64,000 nucleotides of DNA. Origin: an uncultured Latescibacterota bacterium. GTDB lineage: Bacteria > Latescibacterota > UBA2968. Positions 33,487 through 41,972 of this stretch are shown in pieces; positions within the stretch are counted from its first letter, which is position 1, and each line of letters starts with the position of its first letter. Under the pieces are notes generated by a model. That model made no database searches, was not told the origin of the DNA, and worked only from the letters and a program-made list of their open reading frames with translations. The translations under genes were made by a program, and so were the position numbers. The stretch spans positions 1,874,394 to 1,938,393 of the forward strand of contig OY282377.1 in assembly GCA_958295785.1 (NCBI GenBank), read 5' to 3'.

Positions 33487-35388
33487 ATGGCCTATATCGA
33501 CACCCTATTCGACCGGTATTTTTTGGAGCACGCCTCTTATGTTGTCAAAGACCGCGCGATTCCCGACATTGACGACGGGCTCAAACCCGTGCAGCGGCGC
33601 ATTTTGCACGCGCTCAAAGAGCAGGACGACGGCAAATTTCACAAAGTTGCCAATGTCGTGGGGCAAACCATGAAATACCACCCACACGGCGACCAATCCA
33701 TTTGCGGCGCGTTGGTTCATCTGGCGAACAAGAACCTCTTCATCGAGAAACAGGGCAATTTTGGCAACATCTTTACCGGCGACGAAGCCTCGGCCGCGCG
33801 CTATATCGAATGCCGCCTCACCCCGCTCGCCAAAGATGTGCTCTTCAATCCGGAAATCACCGAAACCGTTGAATCCTACGACGGGCGCAACAGAGAACCG
33901 GTCGCGTTTCCGGCCAAAATCCCGGTGTTGCTCGCGCAGGGCACAGAGGGCATTGCGCCGGGCATGACCACGCGGGTGTTGCCCCACAACCTGATCGAAT
34001 TGTTGCGCGCCCAAATCGCGTACCTCAAGGGCGATGCCTTGCGGGTTTTTCCGGATTTCCCCACTGGCGGGTTGGTCGATGTCACCGATTACGCGGATGG
34101 CAATGGCAAAGTGCTCGTGCGCGCCAAACTCGACACGCAAAATCCCAAGCGCATCGTCGTGCGCGAATTGCCCTTTGGCGCGACGTCTGAATCCCTCATC
34201 GCGTCCATTGAAAACGCCGCGCGCAAAAACAAACTCAAAATCGCGGGGATCAGCGATTACACGGGCGAGCAGGTCGAGATTGAAATTCGCCTGGCCCGAG
34301 GCGTCCACGCCAAGGATACGGTGGACGCGCTCTACGCTTTCACGGATTGTGAGCAGGCCATCAGCACCCATGCCTTGGTCATCAAAGAGAACCGCCCGCA
34401 CATCGCCACGGTCAGCGACATTCTCAAACACAACGCGGACCGCACGGTCGAGATTCTCGCCGCGGAACTCAAAATTGAGCAGCAACAGGTGCGCGACAAA
34501 TTGCACGCGAAAACCCTCGAACAGGTCTTCATCGAAAACCGCGTTTACCAAGAGATTGAGGCCATTGCCAACTCGGGCGACCTTCGCCGGGCCGTGCGCG
34601 ACGGGCTTTTGCCCTTTCAATCGAAGATCGAGCGCGGAGTGAAAGATGAAGACCTCGACGCGCTCTTGCACATGCCCATTCGCCGGCTTTCGCGCTACGA
34701 CCTCGCCAAAGCCAAACGCGAGATGCGCGCCATGCGCGCCCGGCTCGGGGAAATCAAAACCGACCTCGACAACATCGTCGGCTTTGCCATCGGCTTTCTC
34801 GAAGATTTGATCGACCCATACAAAGCCCAGTACCCCCGCCGCACCGAAGTCGCGTGCTTTGATCAGGTGGATGTGCGCGAGGTGGCACAACGCAACCTCA
34901 AGCTGCGCTACGACAAAAAGACGGGTTACCTCGGCTACAACGTCAATGGCAATGTGCTGATGGACGTGTCGCAATACGACCGCGTGCTCGTCATTCGCAA
35001 AACCGGGACGTATTCCCTGTATGAAGCCCCGGACCGCCTCTTTGTCGATAAGGGCATGCTCTTTTGCGATTTTGTCGATTCCAAGCGCGTGTTCACGGTT
35101 ATCTACCGGGACAAGAACACCCATTACCCCTGCATCAAACGCTGTGTGCTCGACAAATTCATCCTGAACAGAGGCTACGAACTCGTCCCCCCGGACTGCC
35201 GCGTGCTCAAGTTGACGACAGATCGCAATGTCGCGGTTCATGTGTCCTACAAACCCAAACCCCGCACGCGCATCCAGGAAAAAATATTCGACATCGAAGA
35301 CTATGCGATCCGCGGCAAGACATCCAAGGGCCTGCGCCTCGCGCCGCGCGAGGTCAAAAGCGTCAAGTTCATCAAATCCAAAACCTGA
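33487..35388 (+). CDS. DNA topoisomerase IV/gyrase A-type subunit (short)
   Basis: 633 residues from the ATG at 33487 (GAGGAA upstream). It is a type IIA breakage-rejoining subunit: VKDRAIPDIDDGLKPVQRRI, the HPHGD motif (MKYHPHGDQSICGALVH) and the active-site tyrosine Tyr106 in ASAARYIECR, followed by the GyrA tower and coiled-coil parts. The C-terminal DNA-wrapping domain is short (about 150 residues) and has no GyrA box, so it fits ParC better than GyrA. No B subunit lies in the window. The role would be unlinking daughter chromosomes. A second full gyrase would be expected elsewhere in the genome. Confidence 0.85.
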   Translation: MAYIDTLFDRYFLEHASYVVKDRAIPDIDDGLKPVQRRILHALKEQDDGKFHKVANVVGQTMKYHPHGDQSICGALVHLANKNLFIEKQGNFGNIFTGDEASAARYIECRLTPLAKDVLFNPEITETVESYDGRNREPVAFPAKIPVLLAQGTEGIAPGMTTRVLPHNLIELLRAQIAYLKGDALRVFPDFPTGGLVDVTDYADGNGKVLVRAKLDTQNPKRIVVRELPFGATSESLIASIENAARKNKLKIAGISDYTGEQVEIEIRLARGVHAKDTVDALYAFTDCEQAISTHALVIKENRPHIATVSDILKHNADRTVEILAAELKIEQQQVRDKLHAKTLEQVFIENRVYQEIEAIANSGDLRRAVRDGLLPFQSKIERGVKDEDLDALLHMPIRRLSRYDLAKAKREMRAMRARLGEIKTDLDNIVGFAIGFLEDLIDPYKAQYPRRTEVACFDQVDVREVAQRNLKLRYDKKTGYLGYNVNGNVLMDVSQYDRVLVIRKTGTYSLYEAPDRLFVDKGMLFCDFVDSKRVFTVIYRDKNTHYPCIKRCVLDKFILNRGYELVPPDCRVLKLTTDRNVAVHVSYKPKPRTRIQEKIFDIEDYAIRGKTSKGLRLAPREVKSVKFIKSKT

Positions 35389-35395
35389 AGCAAAA

Positions 35396-35465
35396 ATTGC
35401 GAAAATGCGTGTATATCTGGGAGAAGTGATCTAAAGATCGACCAACCCATTTACCCGTGTTTCAA
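35396..35465. repeat. Relic of a methylase/endonuclease 3' junction (direct repeat of 37605-37675)
   Basis: About 70 bases match 37605-37675, where the plus-strand methylase ends (LRKCVYIWEK) and the minus-strand endonuclease ends. Here the plus frame reads LRKCVYIWEK up to a change (GAGAAG for GAAAAA). The minus frame reads RVNGLVDL followed by TAG, the likely original stop of the endonuclease. The two copies bracket the DUF4160/DUF2442 pair and the methylase. Confidence 0.65.
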
Positions 35466-35491
35466 TAATTCGCGACAACAAGGAAGCACAG

Positions 35492-35761
35492 ATGCCTGAA
35501 ATTGCTCGATTTTTCGGGATTGTCATCCGCATGTTTACAGAACCGAGAACGCAGCATCACAGACCCCATTTTCACGCTTATTATCAAGGAGAGGTCGCTG
35601 TATATGCGATTGATGAGATTGAATGGATCGCGGGCGTATTTCCAAGACGCCAACAACGGCAGGTAGAGGCATGGGCAGAACAACATCGAGAAGAATTGCT
35701 GGCTATCTGGAACAGGCTCCAAGTGGGGCAATCGCCATTTAGAATCGATCCGCTTCATTAG
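35492..35761 (+). CDS. DUF4160 protein
   Basis: 89 residues from the ATG at 35492 (AAGGAAG upstream). The family core is clear: GIVIRMFTEPRTQHHRPHFH, then AYYQGEVAVYAIDE and AWAEQHREELLAIWNRL. DUF4160 genes almost always come with a DUF2442 partner, as here (10 bases downstream), in an arrangement like a type II toxin-antitoxin pair. The activity of neither is established. Low GC compared with nearby genes suggests recent transfer. Confidence 0.9.
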   Translation: MPEIARFFGIVIRMFTEPRTQHHRPHFHAYYQGEVAVYAIDEIEWIAGVFPRRQQRQVEAWAEQHREELLAIWNRLQVGQSPFRIDPLH

Positions 35762-35771
35762 GGAGGCATTT

Positions 35772-36077
35772 ATGAGTCATCCAATTTATCGTATCCTGTC
35801 ATTCGAAATTTTAGAACCATATACCTTAAAAGTAGATTTCGATGATGGAACTTCACAATGTATAGATTTTCGGCCCGTTCTCGAAGGTGAGTTATTTGGC
35901 CCTTTATCAGATGAATCACTTTTCAATCAAGTTCGCATTGATCTAGAAGTTCACACTCTGGTTTGGCCAAATGGTGCGGATTTCGATCCTGCCACGCTAC
36001 ACGATTGGCCCGATCACAAAATTGAGTTTGAATTGATGGCTAAGCGATGGTCAGAAAAAGAATCCGCGGCGTTCTAA
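35772..36077 (+). CDS. DUF2442 protein
   Basis: 101 residues from the ATG at 35772 (GGGAGG upstream). The core includes YTLKVDFDDGTSQCIDFRPV, FGPLSDESLFNQVRID and TLVWPNGADFDPATLHDWP, all typical of DUF2442. It forms a small operon with the DUF4160 gene and is the probable antitoxin-side member if the pair is a toxin-antitoxin module. It is 17 bases ahead of the start of the decayed methylase. Confidence 0.9.
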   Translation: MSHPIYRILSFEILEPYTLKVDFDDGTSQCIDFRPVLEGELFGPLSDESLFNQVRIDLEVHTLVWPNGADFDPATLHDWPDHKIEFELMAKRWSEKESAAF

Positions 36078-36093
36078 AGGATGGAGAAATGGC

Positions 36094-37637
36094 ATGGCAA
36101 ATTCTATATTCAAAGTTGAATCTTAAAACAAAGCACACACCGCACACAGAGACCTGCTCGAAAAGAAATACGCGCACCTGATTACCCACAATCCCCAACT
36201 CAAAAGAACCCTCGTCAGCTTTCAGGCAAACAAAAACACACCGTATTATCGGTGGTTAAGTACAAAGAAGGCTTCTCCGCGCAGATGGTTCACTATCTCT
36301 TGAACACATTGACGGCAAAACGCGGCGCGTTATTAGATCCGTTCTCGGGAACGGGGACAGCACTATTTGCATCGCGGGAATTGGGATGGGAAGCAACCGG
36401 CATTGAACTCCTGCCCGTGGGCTGTGCGATCACCAAAGCGCGACAGGTTGCCGAGCAGATGGAACTGAAAGCTCTGCAACAAGAAATGAAAACCATCCGC
36501 GACATCGATTTTTCCGCGATCAAACCCGATAGCCCCATCCGGCACATCGCGATTACCGAAGGGGCATTTTCTCAAGAGACGGAAGATCAACTGAATGGCT
36601 ATCTAACCTATTGCGAAAATCGGGTTGAAGATCCTCATCTCAAGACGTTTTTCCGTTTCGCCGCTTTTTGCATTTTGGAGCGCGTCAGCTATACCAGAAA
36701 GGACGGGCAGTACCTCCGCTGGGATTATCGTGCGGGACGATCCCTTGTCAAATCCAAATTTGACAAGGGAAAAGTCTATCCATTCAAAGAAGCACTGCAA
36801 TTGCAACTCGATTTGATGGTTGAGGATCTGCTTTGCGACGATATGGACCTTTTCAAAAGGAAAAAGCCCAAAAAAGAACCGCGCATCCGGCTTATTCAAG
36901 GCTCTTGTCTCGAAGAATTGTGCAAACTCGACGATGAGTATTTTGACTTTATTTTAACCTCTCCTCCTTAGAGTCCCTAACAAAAAGCGTTGACATGGAT
37001 TTGTGAAAGGCCGACTTTGAGGCATTCCTGCGGGTGTTCACTCATCTGTTTCAGACGCTTGATTTCTTTATGTTAGGGCTTCTTATTGTAACCGCTATGA
37101 CTACACGCGCCCTACGCGCTCGAACTGATATTTTTGAACAGGAGTGGGGCCGAAGTCAAGCACTTGCGGCAACAAATGCTGTCCTGCACCGTCGAAAACA
37201 GAGAGAAGGTCGAAGCCCTGAAAACCCAATACGCAAATCGCAACGCCTTTTTTCAACGGGTCATTTCCGCGTTCAAAAACCACGAAGCACTTCGGGAAGT
37301 CCTCTATTGGCTGAACACATACAAGCGAGAAGGCCAGTTGAACAACGCAAATATCCCGCGCATGATCGCCAATTACTTCCTCGAGATGGCTTTGGTTATC
37401 TTTGAAATGGGCAGGGTGCTCAAGCCCGGCGGAAAGGTCGCTCTGGTGAACGACAATGTCCGGTACGCAGGAGAGGAGATCCCCGTCGATCTGATCCTCT
37501 CTGACTTTGCAGAAGCCGCGGGCCTATCCACCAAGAACATCTGGGTTCTGGGAACGGGCAAAGGCAATAGCAGCCAACAAATGGGCAAGTACGGACGCGC
37601 AGAATTGCGAAAATGCGTGTATATTTGGGAAAAATGA
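36094..37637 (+). pseudogene. DNA methyltransferase of an AvaI/BsoBI-like R-M system, multiply broken
   Basis: The ATG at 36094 starts MANSIFKVES, then TAA at 36124. The same frame goes on as RDLLEKKYAHLITHNPQLKR, LVSFQANKNTPYYRW, then a one-base loss (TGGTTAAG for TGGTTTAAG) near 36256. The next frame gives the SAM site LLDPFSGTGTALFASRELGW and ends FDFILTSPP, where a 112-bp MITE is inserted. Beyond it, with one TTA removed, the frame gives SPPYCNRYDYTR, an amino-methylase motif IV. An extra C then shifts to YALELIFLNRSGAEVKHLRQ, ending WEK. At least four lesions mean no active enzyme. SPPY suggests N4-cytosine or N6-adenine methylation. Confidence 0.85.
36971..37082 (+). mobile_element. MITE (IS5-derived), copy 4, inside the methylase motif IV
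   Basis: 112 bp from GAGTCCCTAACAAAAAGCG to TGTTAGGGCTTC with a perfect TTA duplication (36968-36970 and 37083-37085). Removing the element and one TTA exactly rebuilds the SPPYCNRYDY codons, which fixes the element's ends and target size. Confidence 0.95.
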
Positions 37638-37654
37638 TCTCAAGATCGACCAAC

Positions 37655-37925
37655 CAATTCACCAGTGTTTCGATCTGCTTTGGTTTGCATAAATTTGCTA
37701 CGCCGGCCAGTTTGCCTTCTTTTAGGCGTGCGATGATTTCTCGAGCCCTTGCTACCTCTATAGCAGCACCGATAAAAATCAATCTGGGTGCATGTGTTGA
37801 AAAACTTCCCGCAATCCGATCAAGCGCGGCCCTTGCTGTCTTCCAGTGTTCATCAGCCCCCGCTGGATCGATACCCCCTTTTAATTCTCCGCACAGGATG
37901 TAATTTTCCCTCTCCCTCAACAATA
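37655..37925 (-). pseudogene. AvaI/BsoBI-like restriction endonuclease, C-terminal fragment
   Basis: The minus strand reads RERENYILCGELKGGIDPAG, ADEHWKTARAALDRIAGSF, then LIFIGAAIEVARAREI and NLCKPKQIETLVNWLVDL. The GELKGG block carries the Glu-x-Lys pair of the PD-(D/E)XK active site as in BsoBI. The N-terminal two thirds are missing; the break at about 37925 is just before the next gene. At the 3' end the stop seen in the relic at 35396 (CTTTAG) has become CTTGAG, so the frame now runs on antisense to the methylase. With the broken convergent methylase this is a dead R-M system. Confidence 0.7.
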
Positions 37926-37932
37926 CCCTAAA

Positions 37933-38949
37933 ATGAGACTTTATTCCCGCATCGCGTTGGTGATCCTCGCAGCAGGGATAGCGATGGGTGCATCGGACGA
38001 TAGAAAGACGAAATACCATCCCGGTCATTACGTGGCGATTCAAGCCTCGGAAAAGGTGGAAGATATTCGGCATCTCGAGGAGCGTGCCGTGCGCGGCGTG
38101 ATCAAAAGATATACGTGGAAGCGGCTGGAACCCGAGCAGGGCAAGTATAACTTCGCGGTGCTTGCGCGGGACCTCGCGTTTCTCGCGGCGCGCGACAAGC
38201 AACTCATCGCGTTTATCATCGACAAATCCTTCGGCGCGTATCCGGTCTTGCCAGCGTATCTATCGCGTTACAAATTGCGAGGCGAAGGCGGCGGCGTTTG
38301 CGCCATGCGATGGGACCCGTTTGTGATCGACCGCTTGACCGCATTGGGCCATGCACTCGGCGAGGCGTTTGACGCGCATCCCAATTTTGAAGGCGTTGCG
38401 GTTCAAGAATCCGCGTTCGATATTTCGATAGATGTCGCCACCCAAAACGGCTATACGCCCGAAAAATACAAAACCGCGCTGATCGATATTTTGATCGGCC
38501 TGAAGGGGAATATGACGCGCAGTCAGGTGTTCTGGTACATGAACTTTTTGCCCGAAAAACAGGAGGGGCTCCGCGAGATCGCCCAAGCCATTGTCCCGCA
38601 CCAAATCGCCATGGGCGGCCCGGACATTTTGCCCCATCGCAAATACATGGCGCGGGTCTCCTATCCCCTGTACAAAGCGTTTAAGGACAAACTCCCCCTG
38701 TTTTGCTCGGCGCAAAATGACTCGTACAAGCACCACAAAAACGACGCGAATAACCAGACCAAAAACCGAGTTGAAGTCCACGCAGAGGGGTATCTTTCAA
38801 TGGAAGACATTTTCATTTTTGCCCGCGACAACCTGCATGTGGATTATGTATTTTGGCAACACAAATACGAAAAAACCGACCCAGCAGAGCGCGATTTCGA
38901 CGATGCCATCGAAGTGATCCGCAAATATCCGACATTTGGCGAGAAGTGA
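37933..38949 (+). CDS. Secreted TIM-barrel glycoside-hydrolase-like protein
   Basis: 338 residues from the ATG at 37933; the ribosome site is weak. The N terminus MRLYSRIALVILAAGIAMGA is a signal peptide. The segment VRGVIKRYTWKRLEPEQGKY is the pattern of the first strands of GH5/GH42-like barrels (entry of the W-x-x-L-E-P motif). Candidate acids are the Glu in VAVQESAFD and later carboxylates near VEVHAEGYLS. I cannot assign a family or substrate with confidence. Nearby sulfatases and carbohydrate enzymes fit polysaccharide breakdown. Confidence 0.6.
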   Translation: MRLYSRIALVILAAGIAMGASDDRKTKYHPGHYVAIQASEKVEDIRHLEERAVRGVIKRYTWKRLEPEQGKYNFAVLARDLAFLAARDKQLIAFIIDKSFGAYPVLPAYLSRYKLRGEGGGVCAMRWDPFVIDRLTALGHALGEAFDAHPNFEGVAVQESAFDISIDVATQNGYTPEKYKTALIDILIGLKGNMTRSQVFWYMNFLPEKQEGLREIAQAIVPHQIAMGGPDILPHRKYMARVSYPLYKAFKDKLPLFCSAQNDSYKHHKNDANNQTKNRVEVHAEGYLSMEDIFIFARDNLHVDYVFWQHKYEKTDPAERDFDDAIEVIRKYPTFGEK

Positions 38950-39149
38950 GAAAGACGCGAGGATACGTAGGGGCGGCCCCGCCCGAAAATGCAAGATACA
39001 AGGCGGGAAACGCATCGTAGGGGCGTAGCCTACAATGTGCGGAGCGAGTAATCGACGAATATGCGAACGCCCCTCCGTCCCTCAACCGCCGATACATTGA
39101 TGAACTGCTGATGCAATGGCACCCCGTTTCGCGACAAAGGAGAACCCCA
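38950..39149. other. Intergenic region with GC-rich short repeats
   Basis: Two partial copies of the GTAGGGGCG...GCCCG repeat lie at about 38967-38990 and 39017-39035. A short open stretch that reads RVIDEYANAPPSLNRRYID follows; it looks like a coding relic but has no gene context. The aminotransferase ribosome site is at the right edge. Confidence 0.4.
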
Positions 39150-40481
39150 ATGAGCCGTGGCATTTCCGTCAATTTGAGCGATGTGCGAAAACAGGATTTG
39201 AAACACGTCTGGCATCCGCTGATGCAACACGCGGGCAGGCGCGAAGACGATCTGCTGGTGATTGTGTCCGCAGATGGGTGCGAGGTCACGGATGCGGAGG
39301 GCAAGACCTATCTCGATGCGTATGGCGGGATATGGAATGTCAATGTGGGCTATGGGCGCGCTGAGATCGTCGAAGCGGTTTACGAGCAAATGAAAACCCT
39401 CGCGTTTTATCCCATCGTGCAGATCAATGCACCCGCGGCCCAACTCGCCGCGCGCTTGGCCGAACTTTTGCCGGGGGACCTCGACCATTTCTTTTTTGTC
39501 AACAGCGGTTCAGAGGCGAATGAAACCGCGATTAAGGTGGCCCGGCAATACGGCAGGGCCATGTATCCGGGGGAAAACCGCTTTAAGATCATCAGCCGCT
39601 ATCTGGGCTATCACGGCTTCACGATGGGCGCGATGTCCGCAACCGGGCAGGTGAGACGGCGCGCGCCTTTTGAACCCTTGGCGCCGGGGTTTATCCACGT
39701 TGAATTGCCCACGCGCACGGCTCATGGCGCGGATGCTATCGCCCGCGTGATCGAACGCGAAGGCCCGGACACGGTCGCCGCTGTTCTGGCTGAACCCGTT
39801 GTCGGCGGGGGCGGCGTACACGTCCCGCCCGATGACTATTTTCCCGGCCTGCGCGACGTGTGCGACCGGTATGGCTGTTTGCTGATCTTCGACGAGGTGA
39901 TCACCGGATTTGGGCGCACCGGCAAATTGTTTGCCGCCGAACACTGGGATGTCGTGCCCGACGTGATGACCCTTGCCAAAGGCGTGTCGAGCGGGTATTT
40001 GCCGCTGGGCGCGTGTGCTGTCACCGAAAAGGTCTGGTCGGCATTTCTCGGCGGGCCGGATGAGGGCAAGGAATTTTCGCAGGTGTCCACGTACGGCGGG
40101 CATCCGGCATGTTGCGCGGCCGCGCTGGCCAATCTCGAAATTTTGACCCGCGAACGCCTGTGGAAAAATGCAGAGGCCGTGGGCGCGCACTTATTGAGTC
40201 GGCTCAAAGACCTGTCCTCGCCACTCGTCAAAGACGTGCGGGGCATCGGGCTGATGCTCGCGGTGGAACTCCAAAACGAAGATGGGTCGGAACTCGATGG
40301 CGAAAGAACCCAAGAATTTGGCAGCGCGCTTAGAGCCGCTGGCGTGATCACGGGCAAAATGAGCCATGTCACGGCCGGGTCTGAGCCGGTATTCACCATG
40401 GCCCCTCCGCTGATTCTCACGCACGAGCAGGCCGACCGAATTGCCAGTGCGTTTGTTACCGCGTTGCGTGCCATAAGCTAA
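39150..40481 (+). CDS. Class-III aminotransferase
   Basis: 443 residues from the ATG at 39150 (AAGGAGA upstream). Fold-type-I PLP enzyme: FFFVNSGSEANETAIKVARQ, the PLP-binding Asp in LLIFDEVITGFGRTGKLFA, and the Schiff-base lysine in MTLAKGVSSGYLPLGA. Class III acts on omega-amino groups (beta-alanine, taurine, putrescine, adenosylmethionine), and many marine relatives use pyruvate as acceptor. The substrate here is not known. The Nudix gene follows 11 bases downstream, so co-transcription is likely. Confidence 0.9.
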   Translation: MSRGISVNLSDVRKQDLKHVWHPLMQHAGRREDDLLVIVSADGCEVTDAEGKTYLDAYGGIWNVNVGYGRAEIVEAVYEQMKTLAFYPIVQINAPAAQLAARLAELLPGDLDHFFFVNSGSEANETAIKVARQYGRAMYPGENRFKIISRYLGYHGFTMGAMSATGQVRRRAPFEPLAPGFIHVELPTRTAHGADAIARVIEREGPDTVAAVLAEPVVGGGGVHVPPDDYFPGLRDVCDRYGCLLIFDEVITGFGRTGKLFAAEHWDVVPDVMTLAKGVSSGYLPLGACAVTEKVWSAFLGGPDEGKEFSQVSTYGGHPACCAAALANLEILTRERLWKNAEAVGAHLLSRLKDLSSPLVKDVRGIGLMLAVELQNEDGSELDGERTQEFGSALRAAGVITGKMSHVTAGSEPVFTMAPPLILTHEQADRIASAFVTALRAIS

Positions 40482-40492
40482 AGGAATCCGCG

Positions 40493-40957
40493 ATGATCAA
40501 CGCCACCCTTTGCTACGTCAGAAACGGCGACAAAACCCTGATGTTGCACCGCGTGAAAAAGGAAAACGACATCCACGAAGGCAAATGGAATGGCTTGGGC
40601 GGCAAAATGGAACCGGGGGAAACGCCCGAGGAATGCGTGATTCGGGAAGTACGCGAAGAAAGCGGGTTGCACATTCAAGACCCCGCGTTGCGCGGCGTGC
40701 TGATGTTCCCGGAATTTGATGGCAACAACGACTGGCTGGCCTTTGTCTTTACCGCACACACGTTCACGGGCGAACTCATCAACTCGACCGAAGGCATCCT
40801 GCAATGGATCGACAATGCGGACCTCTTGGACCTCAACCTTTGGGAAGGCGACAAAATTTTTCTCAAATGGCTGGAGCGCGATGCGTTTTTTTCGGGCAAA
40901 TTCACGTATAAAAACAAACGCCTGATCGACCACCAAGTCGTGTTTCACACATTTTAG
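40493..40957 (+). CDS. Nudix hydrolase (MutT-like)
   Basis: 154 residues from the ATG at 40493. The Nudix box is complete (GGKMEPGETPEECVIREVRE followed by ESGL), preceded by HEGKWNGLGG. These enzymes hydrolyse nucleoside diphosphates linked to a moiety x. The length and the WNGLGGKME signature resemble 8-oxo-dGTP diphosphatases that clean the nucleotide pool. The DCC gene follows 13 bases downstream. Confidence 0.9.
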   Translation: MINATLCYVRNGDKTLMLHRVKKENDIHEGKWNGLGGKMEPGETPEECVIREVREESGLHIQDPALRGVLMFPEFDGNNDWLAFVFTAHTFTGELINSTEGILQWIDNADLLDLNLWEGDKIFLKWLERDAFFSGKFTYKNKRLIDHQVVFHTF

Positions 40958-40970
40958 GGCAGGGCGCGAA

Positions 40971-41390
40971 ATGAAAAAACCCATTGTTGTTTACGATGGC
41001 GAATGTCGGTTTTGCATCTGGAGTGTTCGCCGCATGCAAAAAAAAGACAAACGCGATCAGTTTGATTATTTGCCCCGGCAGACGCAGGGGATTGAAGGCC
41101 ATTTTCCCAAGCTGGCCGAGTCGGATTTCAACACGGGCATGCGCTTGGTGATGAGCCAAGAGAATATTTATGTGGGTGCCGATGCCGTGTATCAGATTTA
41201 TCGCAGGCTGCCCCCGTTTCATCTGCTCGCCTGGTTGTATCGCGTGCCGGGGTTGCATCTCGTGTTCCGCGCTGGATACGCGCTGATTGCGCGCTATCGC
41301 CACCTTTCTGGCCGCGTGGCGTGCGATACAGGGACGTGCGACTTGTCTTATGGCGACCGCGGAATAAAAAACGAAAACCAAACGGCTTGA
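40971..41390 (+). CDS. DCC-family (DUF393) thiol-disulfide oxidoreductase-like protein
   Basis: 139 residues from the ATG at 40971. The family hallmark DxxCxxC is present at the N terminus (VVYDGECRFCIWSVRRMQ), and a later segment reads GMRLVMSQENIYVGADAVYQ. DUF393 proteins have a thioredoxin-like fold, but their reaction is unproved. It is the last gene of the aminotransferase-Nudix-DCC operon. No clear terminator is seen before the coiled-coil paralogues that start 94 bases later. Confidence 0.85.
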   Translation: MKKPIVVYDGECRFCIWSVRRMQKKDKRDQFDYLPRQTQGIEGHFPKLAESDFNTGMRLVMSQENIYVGADAVYQIYRRLPPFHLLAWLYRVPGLHLVFRAGYALIARYRHLSGRVACDTGTCDLSYGDRGIKNENQTA

Positions 41391-41484
41391 CTTGGGGTAT
41401 TGGATTGGGTATGTTTTTTTTATACATCGGTAGCGGTGACGGGAAGCGATTGGGGCACTCATAACCACTCTAAAGGCAGGTGAG

Positions 41485-41943
41485 ATGATGGCGACAACGG
41501 TTGAGGAATTACAAGCCCAACAAAACGCATTTCAGACGCGACAAGCGGATTTTGAGAAGGGGCAAGGCGAACTCAAGAAAGGACAAGAAGCCAATGAGAA
41601 AGCAATTGCCGAAGTCAAGTCAGACGTAAACGCGATCAAAGCAGAACAAATTGAACTGCGAGAGCGTCAAGCGGTTGTCGAAGAACAAAATCAGCAGATT
41701 TTAGCGATGCTGTCCGATATTAAACGCGAGATCGCCGAATCGAGAGCCGAGACAAAACGCGAGATCGCTGAGACAAAACGCGAGATCGCCGAATCGAGAG
41801 CCGAGACAAAACGCGAGATTGCCGAATTGAGAGCCGAAGTAAAACGCGAGATCGCCGCGTTGAAAAGCGATATGAAGTGGTTTTTCGGGGCAGTTGTCGT
41901 GCTCGCTGGCCTCGTGCTTGCCGCGCTCAAACTTTTTCAATAA
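41485..41943 (+). CDS. Coiled-coil tail-anchored protein, paralogue 1 (five KREIA units)
   Basis: 152 residues. MATTVEELQAQQNAFQTRQA starts a long amphipathic helix; QQILAMLSDI leads into five KREIA units (11-, 7-, 11- and 11-residue spacings), then LKSDMKWFFGAVVVLAGLVL, a single C-terminal TM helix. The layout resembles DUF1640-type proteins and XhlA/BhlA holin-like proteins, but I cannot assign a function. The hendecad spacing predicts a right-handed or mixed coiled coil. The ribosome site is AGGCAGGTGAG, the same in all four copies. It may be an oligomeric membrane-anchored rod. Confidence 0.8.
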   Translation: MMATTVEELQAQQNAFQTRQADFEKGQGELKKGQEANEKAIAEVKSDVNAIKAEQIELRERQAVVEEQNQQILAMLSDIKREIAESRAETKREIAETKREIAESRAETKREIAELRAEVKREIAALKSDMKWFFGAVVVLAGLVLAALKLFQ

Positions 41944-41972
41944 TGTGAATCCATTCTCTAAAGGCAGGTGAG

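Noticed and set aside
33505-35241. 578-residue frame opposite the topoisomerase gene
   Set aside because: Shadow of a high-GC gene; no domain recognised, while the plus frame has every GyrA/ParC motif.
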